Source: Hyaloraphidium curvatum (lineage: Eukaryota; Monoblepharomycota; Hyaloraphidiomycetes; Hyaloraphidiales; Hyaloraphidiaceae). Taken from it: a stretch of DNA of 64,000 bases. The notes below the pieces were generated by a model, which was given only the letters and a program-made list of their open reading frames with translations, did not search any database and was not told the origin of the DNA. The position numbers and the translations under genes are program-made. The stretch is from NCBI GenBank assembly GCA_025558095.1, contig JAIVFI010000009.1, positions 310,001-374,000 on the forward strand, in the 5' to 3' direction. This document shows, piece by piece, positions 1 to 12,062 of the stretch. Within the stretch, counting starts at the first letter, position 1. The number at the start of each line of letters is the position of its first letter.

Positions 1-1368
1 TGGCCGAAGCCAACGCGCAGTACGCGACGGGCGTCTACTTCCGACTGACGCAGGGCGGCGTGCTTCAGCACGTGCAGCCCGGGCAGCTCACGGACCTGCT
101 GCGGCGTACGCGTCTCCCGGACCCGGTCCTGGCGACAATGTGGCAGATTGCCAACCCGAACTCGCTCCCGCTGGACAAGGACGGCATTTCTGGAGTGCTG
201 AGGCTCGTGTCATGCTTCCAAAACCAGCTGGATTGGCAGACGCTGGCGCCCAGCGAGCCCGTGCCCCTGCCTCGGATCGACGGGCGAGTCGGAGTTTCGC
301 TCGGACGGGACGACGCGTCCTTACGCGTGTTGCTACCCTAGACTTCCAGCGGAGGACATTCTGCCGGCCAGGCTGCTGACGCAAATTAGCATTCAAGGCC
401 AGGCAACGAACGTCGGAGTTCGCGTCGAGGCCAAACCGATGCTTTCGGGCCAGGGTAACGCGTCCCGGACGTCGCTCAACTCGGAAGTCGCGATGGTTTG
501 TCGCGCCGTCGCTCGCCCTGCTCTGGCTTACCTTGGGGTGCTGCAGGAGGAGGCGGACTTCCGGCTGACGCCCGCCGAGAAGTTCGAGGCCGAGTCTGCC
601 TTCCAAAAGTACTCCAACGGAACGACGCATGTCCGCGTCGGCGGGCTTGAGGAGCTGTACCTCAAGTCCGGGCTCCAACGGACGGACTGGAACAAGGTGC
701 GGCAACGTGGGGTTCATTGGGGAGCCCGAGACTCACATTCAGCCCTTCATACAGATCTGCGAGCTCATCGACTGGCAAAAACTAGGCCAGATCGACCAGA
801 ATCAGATGTCATATCTCCTTCACCTCGTGAATGAGCGTAAACGAGGCCGCAGGCTGCCGACCTCCATTCCCAGCGACGTCATCCTTGCCATCTACCTGGG
901 CGCAAATAAGGGGTCCAGTGGTAGCTCGGGTGGGTGAAAAGGTGGCGTCCGCAAAGATCGTCAGTAACGTATGCCCCGAATGCGCCAGCCGGCGCCTCCG
1001 TCAGAACCGAGATGTCAGCAAAACCGTCCCAAGCTTCCATGTCCTCCCTCAGCAGTCTCACATCGTCTTCGTTCGAGTTGTCCGCCAATCCTGCGGATAA
1101 GAAGGAGCCCGCTTTGCCGCGGGAGGACGCGGCAAAATCCCCTGCTTCGCTTCCCAAGACCACGAGGGAGACTGTTGATTCCAGCGAATCGGACTTCCGA
1201 TCATTGTTGCGCTATGCGCAGGCAGAGAAGGACCAGCTGGGCCTCCATCATCAGGCATTGGAGCGAGAGCTGAAGGGTCTCCAGACCCAGGTCGACCTCT
1301 ACAGAAAGGAGCTCCTGCCCGCAGCGGAGCGAGGAACCCGTCTGCTGGAATCCCTGGGAATCCGATGA
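1..1368 (+). CDS. EH-domain endocytic adaptor (EPS15/Ede1-like), 3' part
   Basis: The 5' end lies outside the window and the gene ends at 1368. Several short introns break the reading frame, so the exons are approximate. Three segments resemble EH domains, the calmodulin-like folds that bind NPF peptides in endocytic proteins. The first, around 75-240, contains LPDPVLATMWQIAN. The second, around 565-705, contains LTPAEKFEAESAF. The third, around 760-880, contains LIDWQKLGQIDQNQMSYLLHLVN, a degenerate EF-loop helix followed by a Pro-containing tail. The last exon, about 1010-1368, is Ser/Pro-rich and then turns into a charged heptad-like coiled coil, as in EPS15/Ede1. A role in clathrin-mediated endocytosis is inferred from the family. 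The domain family is fairly secure; orthology to EPS15, Ede1 or Pan1 cannot be settled without the N-terminal part. Confidence 0.6.
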
Positions 1369-1451
1369 CCATGTCGGTCAGCTGAAACAAATCCTTCTTG
1401 ACCGGCGGGCAACCATGGCCTGATTCGCGCGACCAAGTCAGGCTCCGCCAC

Positions 1452-2438
1452 TCATTCTTGCGCTTGCGCTGCCCGCCCTGTTCTGCGGTGCGGCTCCGTT
1501 TGACCAGCTCGGACCGGCTCTTCCTGCTCGCCGTTGTCTAAATCGGCGGGCGGCGGCGCGCCTTCGGGCTCGTCCGGCGGCGGGGGCGGGAGCAGGTCAC
1601 GAAGGCGGGAGCGTTCCTTGGCGAGTACCAGATCAAAATCTCGCCAAGCCAGATACGCCAGCGGCACGAGGACGAAGAAGGGGATCAGGTTCCCATAGAT
1701 GCAGCCGTAGGGTATGCTCGAGGAGAGAAAGAGTGTCGAATATGATGCTGTGAAGTGGGAAACCACCACCAGGGCAATGCGCGCCAGAGACCGCGTCCGA
1801 TACGCGTCAAAGGCCAGCATGGCCCACACTATGTTGAGCAGTATGAAGATGCCGGTTGTGAAGGCTGCGGTGCGACTTAGTCGCCTTACTCATGTGGGCG
1901 CGCCGGAACAACCCACCGGCGATGAACGCCATCGGCGTCTCCGGACACGGCCGAGAAAAGACGACGGCAGGTCCGATCGTGCTCACCAGAAGCGTCGTGT
2001 ATGTAACGAGGCCGTTGAACACCCCGAATCCATAGCCAGAAGTGCTGCAGCGCGTCGAACGAGGTGAGAACCTCAAGAATCAACCGAGATGACGCACGGA
2101 ACCCACAACGCGTGGACGGTTCCGTTTAGGAACGATCCCGGACCGTGGGTGGCGATGATGTTGAGCTCTCTCTCCGCCTGTCCCAGCAGCAGCCAGAAGC
2201 ACCACCTCGCGACCTCCTGGGTCGCCACTCCGGTGAAGATAGTCCACGGCTGCGAATCCCGCCAGGGTACGACCGCGAACCACAGGAGAGAAGCCAGGAG
2301 CGCGGACAAGAGCCATATGAACGCGCTGGCGAGAGTCAGGATAATGAGCGACGCGTGGCGTCCGATGTAGAAGGCCAGGATGGCGATCGACGGTCCAAAT
2401 GCGATGAGGAGATCGCCAAAGAATGAGAGGAGCGTCAT
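1452..2438 (-). CDS. APH1: Gamma-secretase subunit APH-1
   Basis: APH-1 is the multipass scaffold subunit of gamma-secretase, the presenilin intramembrane protease. The ATG at 2438 opens a hydrophobic segment starting MTLLSFFGDLLIAFGPSIAI, the characteristic APH-1 N-terminus. Further hydrophobic segments follow, with VATQEVARWCFWLLL after the second. A second exon, about 2040-1890, contains YGFGVFNGLVTYTTLL followed by GPAVVF. A third, about 1875-1452, contains the last membrane segments and a Pro/Glu-rich cytosolic tail. The family has two conserved membrane histidines. The later one is present in VVVSHFTA, but the position usually read as LLH-x-FWG is LLNIVWA here, so His is replaced by Asn. 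At least two introns are present. The family call is strong; whether the complex is active is unknown. Confidence 0.82.
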
Positions 2439-2450
2439 TGTGCCTCCTAG

Positions 2451-5380
<2,930 letters not shown>

Positions 5381-5393
5381 CCGCGCCCTCGCA

Positions 5394-7394
5394 CTACACA
5401 AGCCGCGACTTGATGTCGGCTGAAGCTCGGATTATGTCCTCCGGAGCTACCGCCGAAGGATCCTTCAGCGACTTAATGATGCGTTTTTGCTGGGCTTGGA
5501 GGAGCTTGAGCAGATCAGGGTCGACATGGCCATCGACCGAGGAGACGTGCGATAGAATTTTGGGCACGAAGCGACCCGAAGCGAGCAGGGGCTTTGTAGT
5601 CGCCCTCTGGAAAAGCAACAGAGCGGCGATGTGGAGCACGAGCGCGGGATCTTCCGCATCGTTCAGCTGTCTCTTCAGATCCGCCTCGACGTTCGCGAGC
5701 ACCGACCCCTCCGCATCGGGTCGCATACCGCCGTCGCCAAGGAGCTGGCTGCGAAGCGCCTTGAGCGCTTCCTGGTCGCCTTCCGCGATGGCTCGTCGAA
5801 GGTTGTCCGCCACCTCCGTCAGACCTGCTTCCTTCAACGACGCCGCAACCTTCTGCATGATGGGCGATTCCGACAAGACGACGAGCAGTGCAGCTCGTGT
5901 AGGCTCGTCGCGGAGCAGCATGGCTCCAGAGGCGTACATGTCCAGCTGAGTAAACGATCCCACGACCTCGGGGCTCGCGATTGCCGGCGCGCCGTCGCTG
6001 TTCCCGTGCACAACCGAGAGCGATCGAGAGGCCTCAACCGCCGCCTGCTCCAGAGCCGGCAGAAGGTGCTCCACAATGTCGTTAAGCAAGAGAACTGGCA
6101 CGGCGGGATAGAGTCCGTGCGCTGCTTCGTCCACCTGCTCCTGCTTGAGCATTTTGCCCGTGTCGGGCTTGGCTCTGCCGCCCTTTCCGCGCTGCGCGGC
6201 CCCCTTTTGCTGGCCAATCTTCGTCGCAAAGGGCTTCAAGCCTTCCGCGATCTGAGCGAGCAGCCTCGGATCCACAAGAAAGCTCCCGAGCCTCCGTCTC
6301 GATCCCAGCTTGGGGTCGCTTCCGCTCCACAGTTTTGCCAAGACGGGTTCTCGCTCGTCGGCGTCGTCCAGGACAAAAGGGCAGACTAGTGTAAGGTCGA
6401 CCCACCCCTTCTCCTCCAATGATTCATCCACTTCAGCTTGCATCCTGTCGACGAATGCCGAAGTAACGAGCGCGTTGGCCAGCATCGTCAGCTTGGCGTC
6501 CCCTGCCGCAAGGCGTTTGGCGTAATCGTGTGCCATGTAGATTGCCGACGCTTGCGGGGCTCGCAACATGTTCTGGTACTCAAGGTAGCCGATTGCTTCC
6601 AGATCGGCCACCACAGATGACTGCAGACTGGAAACCCAACGTTCCGGCACCCAAAACCCGCGGGCTACGGTGCCACCGGGTAGACCCCTCAGTTGTGCGT
6701 CGAACGCGGCTTTGGCCACGACCAAGCCTCGCTCCTCCAAACTCGATTGGAGCGCCGAAACAGCTATCGGGGTGTTCGCGTCCGACGTCAGCTGCTCGAG
6801 CAGGCGCGCCTGCTGGCCGAGTCCCGCGGCGGTGGCAATAAGTGTCTGGTCGCTTGGGTCGAGGCGCCCTACTGGAGCATCACCATCGTCCTCGGTCCCA
6901 GGCTTAAAGATGAGCCTCCCGAACAGGTCCGAAAGCGCGGAGGGTGCCAAGGTCGTGGACCGAAGGAACAGTCCGCGCGCTTGCAGCTTCTGCACGAGCT
7001 CCCCAAGCCTGAAATTGTTTGGATCCTCCTCCAGCATGTGCCTCAGCTCCTTCCGGACATTCGAAATCCAACTCGAGGACGCGACGCCGCCGGTCGAAAC
7101 GACGATCGACGGGGCGAGGGGTCCGGAGACCAGCCTGCGCAGAACCCGCTCGGAAACGCGCGTTACCGCCTCCAGCTCCTTCCAGGATGCCACACCTCGC
7201 GCATCGCGCGGCCGTGGCGCGTCTGACGCGTCGCGGATGCCCAAGTAGTTCTTCAGATCCGTCGCGAGGCATCCCACGGTGACCAGCCCCGATCCATCGA
7301 CTGTTTCAAGGAGCTGCCGCGGATCCGAAAGCGGTGCATTCGGTGGCGGCGACGCCGAGGCTAGGAGAAAGCTGGCGAGCGCGTCTTGGGCCAT
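5394..7394 (-). CDS. UFL1: E3 UFM1-protein ligase 1 homologue
   Basis: A 666-residue uninterrupted frame begins with ATG at 7394. UFL1 is the scaffold E3 ligase that transfers UFM1 to targets, notably at ER-bound ribosomes. The N-terminus (LLETVDGSGLVTVGCLATDL) resembles the winged-helix part of UFL1. The middle holds VRKELRHMLEEDPNNFRLGEL and SDLFGRLIFKPG. Around residues 270-350 the pattern ADLEAIGYLEYQNML, then VDESLEEKGWVDLTLVCPFVL, fits the family segment before its C-terminal helical repeats. A Lys/Gly-rich linker near residue 400 (QKGAAQRGKGGRAKP) precedes the all-helical C-terminal region. Length is somewhat below that of the human protein. Yeasts lack UFMylation, so its presence argues against a Dikarya host. 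The call rests on pattern recognition across a diverged protein. Confidence 0.68.
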   Translation of the reverse strand: MAQDALASFLLASASPPPNAPLSDPRQLLETVDGSGLVTVGCLATDLKNYLGIRDASDAPRPRDARGVASWKELEAVTRVSERVLRRLVSGPLAPSIVVSTGGVASSSWISNVRKELRHMLEEDPNNFRLGELVQKLQARGLFLRSTTLAPSALSDLFGRLIFKPGTEDDGDAPVGRLDPSDQTLIATAAGLGQQARLLEQLTSDANTPIAVSALQSSLEERGLVVAKAAFDAQLRGLPGGTVARGFWVPERWVSSLQSSVVADLEAIGYLEYQNMLRAPQASAIYMAHDYAKRLAAGDAKLTMLANALVTSAFVDRMQAEVDESLEEKGWVDLTLVCPFVLDDADEREPVLAKLWSGSDPKLGSRRRLGSFLVDPRLLAQIAEGLKPFATKIGQQKGAAQRGKGGRAKPDTGKMLKQEQVDEAAHGLYPAVPVLLLNDIVEHLLPALEQAAVEASRSLSVVHGNSDGAPAIASPEVVGSFTQLDMYASGAMLLRDEPTRAALLVVLSESPIMQKVAASLKEAGLTEVADNLRRAIAEGDQEALKALRSQLLGDGGMRPDAEGSVLANVEADLKRQLNDAEDPALVLHIAALLLFQRATTKPLLASGRFVPKILSHVSSVDGHVDPDLLKLLQAQQKRIIKSLKDPSAVAPEDIIRASADIKSRLV

Positions 7395-7735
7395 GTGGCG
7401 GGCGGCGGGGGATCATCATCCGACTTCGGACCATCCAAAAGACCGCTCCCGTTTCTCCCCGTTGAGAGATGGCGACGTACAACTTCGAAGACTTTATCGT
7501 CGAATGTCAGTGTTAAGGACCGACTTTCCGCTGTCGTAGACGACGGGTCGCGCAGCAGTTGCAGCGCTCTGTCTCCCGATCCTCTCTCCAGCTTCCCATG
7601 CTGGGCCCGTAGTGGATCGCGCTACCCGGCTCCCATCCGGCAATATAGCGCTTGGGAGCTTTCAGTTCTCACGGACGTGCCTCCGGGATCGCGGCGAGGC
7701 CGCCTCGCGCAACAGTTGCCGAATCAGCATCCCAG
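7395..7735. promoter_or_regulatory. Shared divergent promoter of UFL1 and the enoyl-CoA hydratase gene
   Basis: These 341 bp separate two divergent start codons. I see no convincing coding exon and no recognisable core promoter motif such as a consensus TATA box. Small open frames here lack any recognisable protein character. Confidence 0.4.
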
Positions 7736-8870
7736 ATGTTGATCACACTTTCCCGCCCAGTGGACCTTCCGAATGCCATCGGCATCGTCAAGTTGAATCG
7801 CCCGGACAGTGCAAATGCGTGGCGCAACAAAACAATCCGGGAGTTCTCGCAATGCCTGAATGCGTAGGAGCCACTCCGGAGCCACCCTGAGCACCACTTA
7901 GGCGCAGAACCCGACCGAATCAGGTTTGACAACGACGATCGGATCCGTTGCATTGTGTTTGGAGCCACGGGGAAGATCTTTAGCGCCGGGTTTGGTGCGT
8001 GTCTCGTTCGGACGCCTCCGCCCACCCCGCTCACCCCCCTTCCCCTCCCAAACTCACGCCGTAAACCTAAAACACCCAGATTTGAAGTTAGAAGGCTTCG
8101 AGCAATTGAAGGACACGCAGAACCGCACCGCAACCGAGGAGAAAGCGACGCCCTCGGTCAGCTCGTTCATCGCGGGCACGCGGAAGCCGATCGTGACTGC
8201 GTAAGTGCCCTGTGATGCGTCCTGATCATATCTTACCCTCTCCTCATCAGAATTCAAGGCGCTGCGGTGGGAATGGGTATTACAGTGCCTTGTCTGACAG
8301 ACATAAGGGTTGCTTGGGAGGACGCCAAGATCGGCTTCGTGTTTGCCCGAAGGGCCATCGTTCCCGAAGCCGCTTCATCCTACGTCGTTCCGCGCCTCAT
8401 CGGGTACTCGCGGACGATGGAGCTCTTCCTTACCGGAGAGATCATCCCTGCCAAGGACGAGCGGCTGTCGCCCATGTTCAACCGGCTCGTCAAGAGGCCG
8501 GAAGATGCCCTGCCGACGGCCATCGAGATTGCGAAAATGATCGCCCAGAACTGCCACCCGATCTCCGCTGCATTTGTCAAGGGTCTCGTCTGGCATGGTA
8601 TGTCTATAGGTCTCATGCAGAGAACCCGAGCGCTGATTGTCCGTCACCCGACCGCTGATTGTCCATCACGCAGATGCTGGTAGCGTTGTTGGGCAGACGA
8701 AGCTCGAAGGGATGGCTCTCCAGCATCTCTCGGCCCTCGGCGAGGCTGGCGAGGCTGGCCGCGCGTTCGTTGAGAAGCGCCCGCCCGTCTTCAAGGCATC
8801 CGTAGCCAAAGACATGCCTTCGTGGTTCCCTTGGTGGAATGCGGATGGCACTCCCAAGAACAAGCTGTAG
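7736..8870 (+). CDS. Enoyl-CoA hydratase/isomerase family protein
   Basis: This crotonase-fold protein probably acts in fatty-acid or amino-acid beta-oxidation, in mitochondria or peroxisomes. The ATG at 7736 starts MLITLSRPVDLPNAIGIVKL and then NRPDSANAW, the typical first strand. The second exon, about 7915-7995, has RIRCIVFGATGKIFSAGF, the first oxyanion-hole strand. An exon around 8058-8202 is a helical insert. The exon from about 8251 has IQGAAVGMGITVPCLTDIRVA followed by AKIGFVFARRAIVPEAASSY. That includes the second oxyanion-hole Gly and a Glu in the catalytic position. The C-terminal exon ends with DMPSWFPWWNADGTP at 8870. At least four short introns are present. The sequence does not distinguish hydratase from isomerase. 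No peroxisomal SKL-type signal is seen at the end (KNKL). Confidence 0.82.
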
Positions 8871-9279
8871 ACCATTTTGTAGGCAGGACTGCTCACGAGT
8901 TACCAACGCATGACCCCTCACACGAATTAACAAGTTCTAGACAAAGATTTGTAGTTCAATGGTCAAAAGCTCGTGCTGGACCATCCGTACGTTTGTAGGT
9001 AGAAAAGGAATGTTTCATGAGGAAGAGAAGCTAGACGAGAGAAAGCGGATGCTGATGCCAGGGAAGAGTTCGGAGTCGGAGTTCGGGCTGTGTGCACAGC
9101 CGCAAACTCATTCACAGCCGCAAACTCAGACCAGGAATCAACACCTTCTCACTGACGCGAAGGCGAGGCTGAGCACCGGCATCTCGCGGAGCCTGACTCC
9201 GAGAGCTGCTCAAATTCTGGCGGGCGGGGACGAGGAGGCCGGACCGGCCGGCTGCGAGCATTGACTCCCGCAGCGGAGA
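8871..9279. other. Intergenic stretch
   Basis: These 409 bp lie between two tandem plus-strand genes. I see no supported gene. A short Gln/Thr-rich open frame around 9090-9160 comes from CACAGCCGCAAACTCA-like direct repeats and does not look like a protein. The promoter of the TMEM184-like gene should lie here. Confidence 0.4.
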
Positions 9280-10545
9280 ATGGCGGAGAACTCAACGCTC
9301 GGGCGCTGCTTTGCCTCCGAGGATGGAACAGCCTTCAAACCTGACTCTCCGTTCTACGGGACCCAAATGTTTGCATGGGTGGCGACCATGCTCTTTTCGG
9401 TGGTCGCGACTGCCTTCAGTGTCCGCCTCATGCTGGACCACTTCAAACGCTACCACCGACCGGAACTCCAGAGGCACGTCATCCGCCTGGTGCTCATGGT
9501 CCCATTGTTCGCGACACTGTCGTGCATATCTTTCCGACTTCTGCGCGAGAGCGCCTACCTGGACGTCTTGCGGGATGCATACGAGGCGGTCGCTCTCTAT
9601 TCATTCTACTGCTTCATGGTGACGTGCCTTGGCCCCGACGAGGAGAGCCAACGAGCGCGTTTCGCGGGCCAGCCGAACCGAGCGTTTCCGTTCCCCTTTG
9701 GATGCATGTCATACAACCCGAGAGGCCACGCTTTCCTCGTAAACACGAAAATCCTGCTCCTTCAGTACCCGGTGTCCCGCACGGTGCTTACGGTGATAGC
9801 GTTGATCCTCCACGCTCGCGGATTCTTTTGCGAGGAGACGTTTAGTCCCCTGCGCTTTAGATTCTGGTTCGTGGTCCTCAACTTTTCTTCTAGTACGATC
9901 ACCCTCTACGCCCTCTTGGTGCTCAACAGCAATACGCACGAGACCCTGCGTGACCACAAACCGCTCTACAAGGTGATTTCCCGCCTCGGTATCCTCGTTC
10001 GCCCTGCCTGACAAAGTTTGCTCGCAGTTCTTGTCAATCAAATTCATCGTAAGAGGCGCTTTGGGCTACACGTGCCGCGGCGCACACTGAAGCTGTCCAT
10101 ATAGGTCTTCCTTTCGTACTGGCAGGCCTTCCTGCTTTCGGGGCTTGGCAGGGCGCACCTGCTCACCGGCTGGGGTTACGAGAAACCGCTGAACCTTGAG
10201 AAGAGCATCCAGAGCTTCCTCATCTGCCGCTTTCCTCCTCTCCCCCCCCCCCCTCGTCGGTGACGGCTTGCTGGATTCGCTGAACGTCCGTGATATCATC
10301 CAAGATGGCGAGTGCCTCGGCAGTTGTGCAGAAAAGGGCTGACTTTATCGACAGTGCAATCAGCGCCCGGCACGGTCCGAGACCTGGCGGCATATCGGCG
10401 CGACAAACGGGCCTACAGGGAGATCAAGGAAATCGACGAAGCCTTCGACGATGCGACGATTCAGAGATCGAACGGCGAGTTTGGATCGCTGGATGACTTT
10501 GAACTCGAGCTGCAAACCGAGGCGCAACGGCAAATCAAGTTGTAG
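9280..10545 (+). CDS. TMEM184/DUF300 family multipass membrane protein
   Basis: The family (organic solute transporter alpha-like; TMEM184 in animals, DUF300 in fungi and plants) has seven membrane segments. The ATG at 9280 begins MAENSTLGRCFASEDG. The first exon, to about 10009, shows membrane segments at residues 30-50, 68-88, 101-120, 168-185 and 200-218. The family signature appears as RLLRESAYLDVLRDAYEAVALYSFYCFM followed by a diverged acidic loop. Short exons follow an intron near 10010: IKFIVFLSYWQAFLLSGLG, then LEKSIQSFLIC, as in other members. A segment reading LLDSLNVRDIIQD matches the post-membrane tail. The last exon reads VRDLAAYRRDKRAYREIKEID and ends at 10545. A run of 12 C at about 10242-10253 interrupts the coding region near one splice junction. 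C-terminal exon borders are uncertain. The stop is 7 bp from the converging UTP30-like stop. Confidence 0.75.
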
Positions 10546-10552
10546 ATTCACA

Positions 10553-11988
10553 CTACACCTCCTTTTTCGGCTTTGCCTTTGCATCCGTCCCGCCGGACAA
10601 GCCCTTAGACAGTTTCGAGTCCTTGGTGGCCTTCTGCGGCGCTTTACTCGAGCCCGCACCAGGCTTGCCAGCCTCTGCCTCATGGATTCGCCGCTTCTTA
10701 TGCGACTTCACGTCCTTTACCCTGTCCGCTTCCACTGGCCGTTTTCCGGGTGCTTTGGCTCCCGTAGGCTTCTTCTCCTTCTTCACTTGCCGCTCCTCAA
10801 GAACAATGGGCGGCAGGGAGATATCCTCGTCCTCGTCCGAAAACTCTTCGTCCCCGGAGTCGCTCGCCCCGTCGACATCCGCCGCAGCTTCCAAAGCGTC
10901 GTCATTCCGCTTCATCTCGTCCTGCTGCTCATCCACGGCCTTCCGCTTCTTCTTGTCGGTGGCAATGTTGTCGGGGAGGGAGTGGTAAAGAGGGATGGCC
11001 ACAGACTCGGTCGTCTTCAAGTGAATCGACTGGATGTTCTTCCATTTCCGCGGGATCTTGGCAATGGCCTCGGGAATGCCGCTCATGACGTTATCCACAA
11101 TCTCCTCTGCAGACTGAGCCGTGTTGGCGATCTTGATCGCGCTGGGTATAGAAATAAGGGCCCAATCGACATGGCAACGAGCTCAATAAGGGTTCACCTC
11201 GACGAACCCTTGCCGAAAAAGAGGTAGGTGGCGTCGCGGGCCGCCGTGATCTCCTTGACGAGATCCGGCTTCGTCAGATCGACCGAGACGGGTTGCCTAG
11301 GCACAGCTAGTGTGAGATGGTCGCGACTCTCACGAACGAGGCAAGCCTTCACTTCTTCTTCTCGAAGAACGTCTTGCCCAAGAGCGGAGGCAGGAGCGGG
11401 ATCACGCGGTCGTCGGAAAGAAACAGGTCATACGACTTGCAAAGCAGCCGCTTGGCTTCGTACGGCTTGAATTTTGCCCTCAGCTTCGAAACCCCTAGGA
11501 CCTGCATCGCCAGAGAGTTGGCCCCATCGCTAGGAAAGCTGGAGCTCCTCACCTTGTGGACGAGCTGCCGCGCACCCTTCGCTTCCAGCAGGTCCTTGTA
11601 TTCCCTCTGAGGATCCTTGGTGATGAGGCAGATTTCGGCATCCTCCTTTATGAAGGGGTGTTCCACGGGTCTAGAAGGGGGGGATCAGCAGGTCGTTCCC
11701 GCAGCCCCAGAACGTGCCCACATCTGAATAGGCTTGACGTTGGCCTTGTCCGGAATCTTCTTCAGCGCAAGAATGACAAAGACAAAGTCGGCCTCGGGCA
11801 GTAGCTCGTTCACGTCTTTCTCCTTGGACCGCCTCTCGACAAAGGCGAGGAGGGCCTTGACCGCTTTCCTGACCTGCCGACGCCCGGTCTGAGCCACCGC
11901 AGCGTCCACATCGCCGGTTCCAGTCACGAACCTGCTGTCCGTCCAGCGGGTTCTCCGCCGCAGCCGCCGGAGGAGCTGCGTTGGCCAT
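10553..11988 (-). CDS. Ribosomal L1-domain ribosome biogenesis protein (UTP30/RSL1D1-like)
   Basis: The protein carries a ribosomal L1-like domain and is expected in the nucleolus, in pre-rRNA processing particles. The ATG at 11988 (MANAAPPAAAAENPLDGQQ) is joined by an intron to VRKAVKALLAFVERRSKEKD. The exon around 11666-11349 holds the core: EDAEICLITKDPQREYKDLLEA, then LRAKFKPYEAKRLLCKSYDLFLSDDRVIPLLPPLLGKTF. These line up with the human RSL1D1 pattern of a KDEP-like loop followed by the L-xx-YEAK helix. The last exon reads IPEAIAKIPRKWKNIQSIHLKT and VAIPLYHSLP, then an acidic and Lys-rich tail (KEKKPTGAKAPGKRP) ending at 10553. At least three introns are present. The start is 74 bp from the divergent POL5-like gene, another ribosome-assembly factor. 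Confidence 0.82.
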
Positions 11989-12062
11989 TGTTTGTTGGTT
12001 TCCAATCAAGTGGCATCGTGCGAAAACAATAACAACGGATAGCGTCGCTTCCTTTTCCCGCC
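11989..12062. promoter_or_regulatory. Bidirectional promoter of two ribosome-biogenesis genes
   Basis: Only 74 bp separate the start codons of the UTP30-like (minus) and POL5-like (plus) genes. The stretch is AT-richer than its surroundings, with a GAAAACAATAACAACGG segment around 12019-12036. Co-regulation is inferred from the geometry; no known motif is claimed. Confidence 0.5.

Noticed and set aside
9090-9160. Gln-rich repeat as part of a small gene
   Set aside because: It has only two or three copies of a short direct repeat, no start context and no link to neighbouring exons.
10242-10253. Poly-C run as a programmed frameshift site
   Set aside because: A homopolymer near a splice junction in a GC-rich genome is more simply explained by intron sequence or base-calling error.
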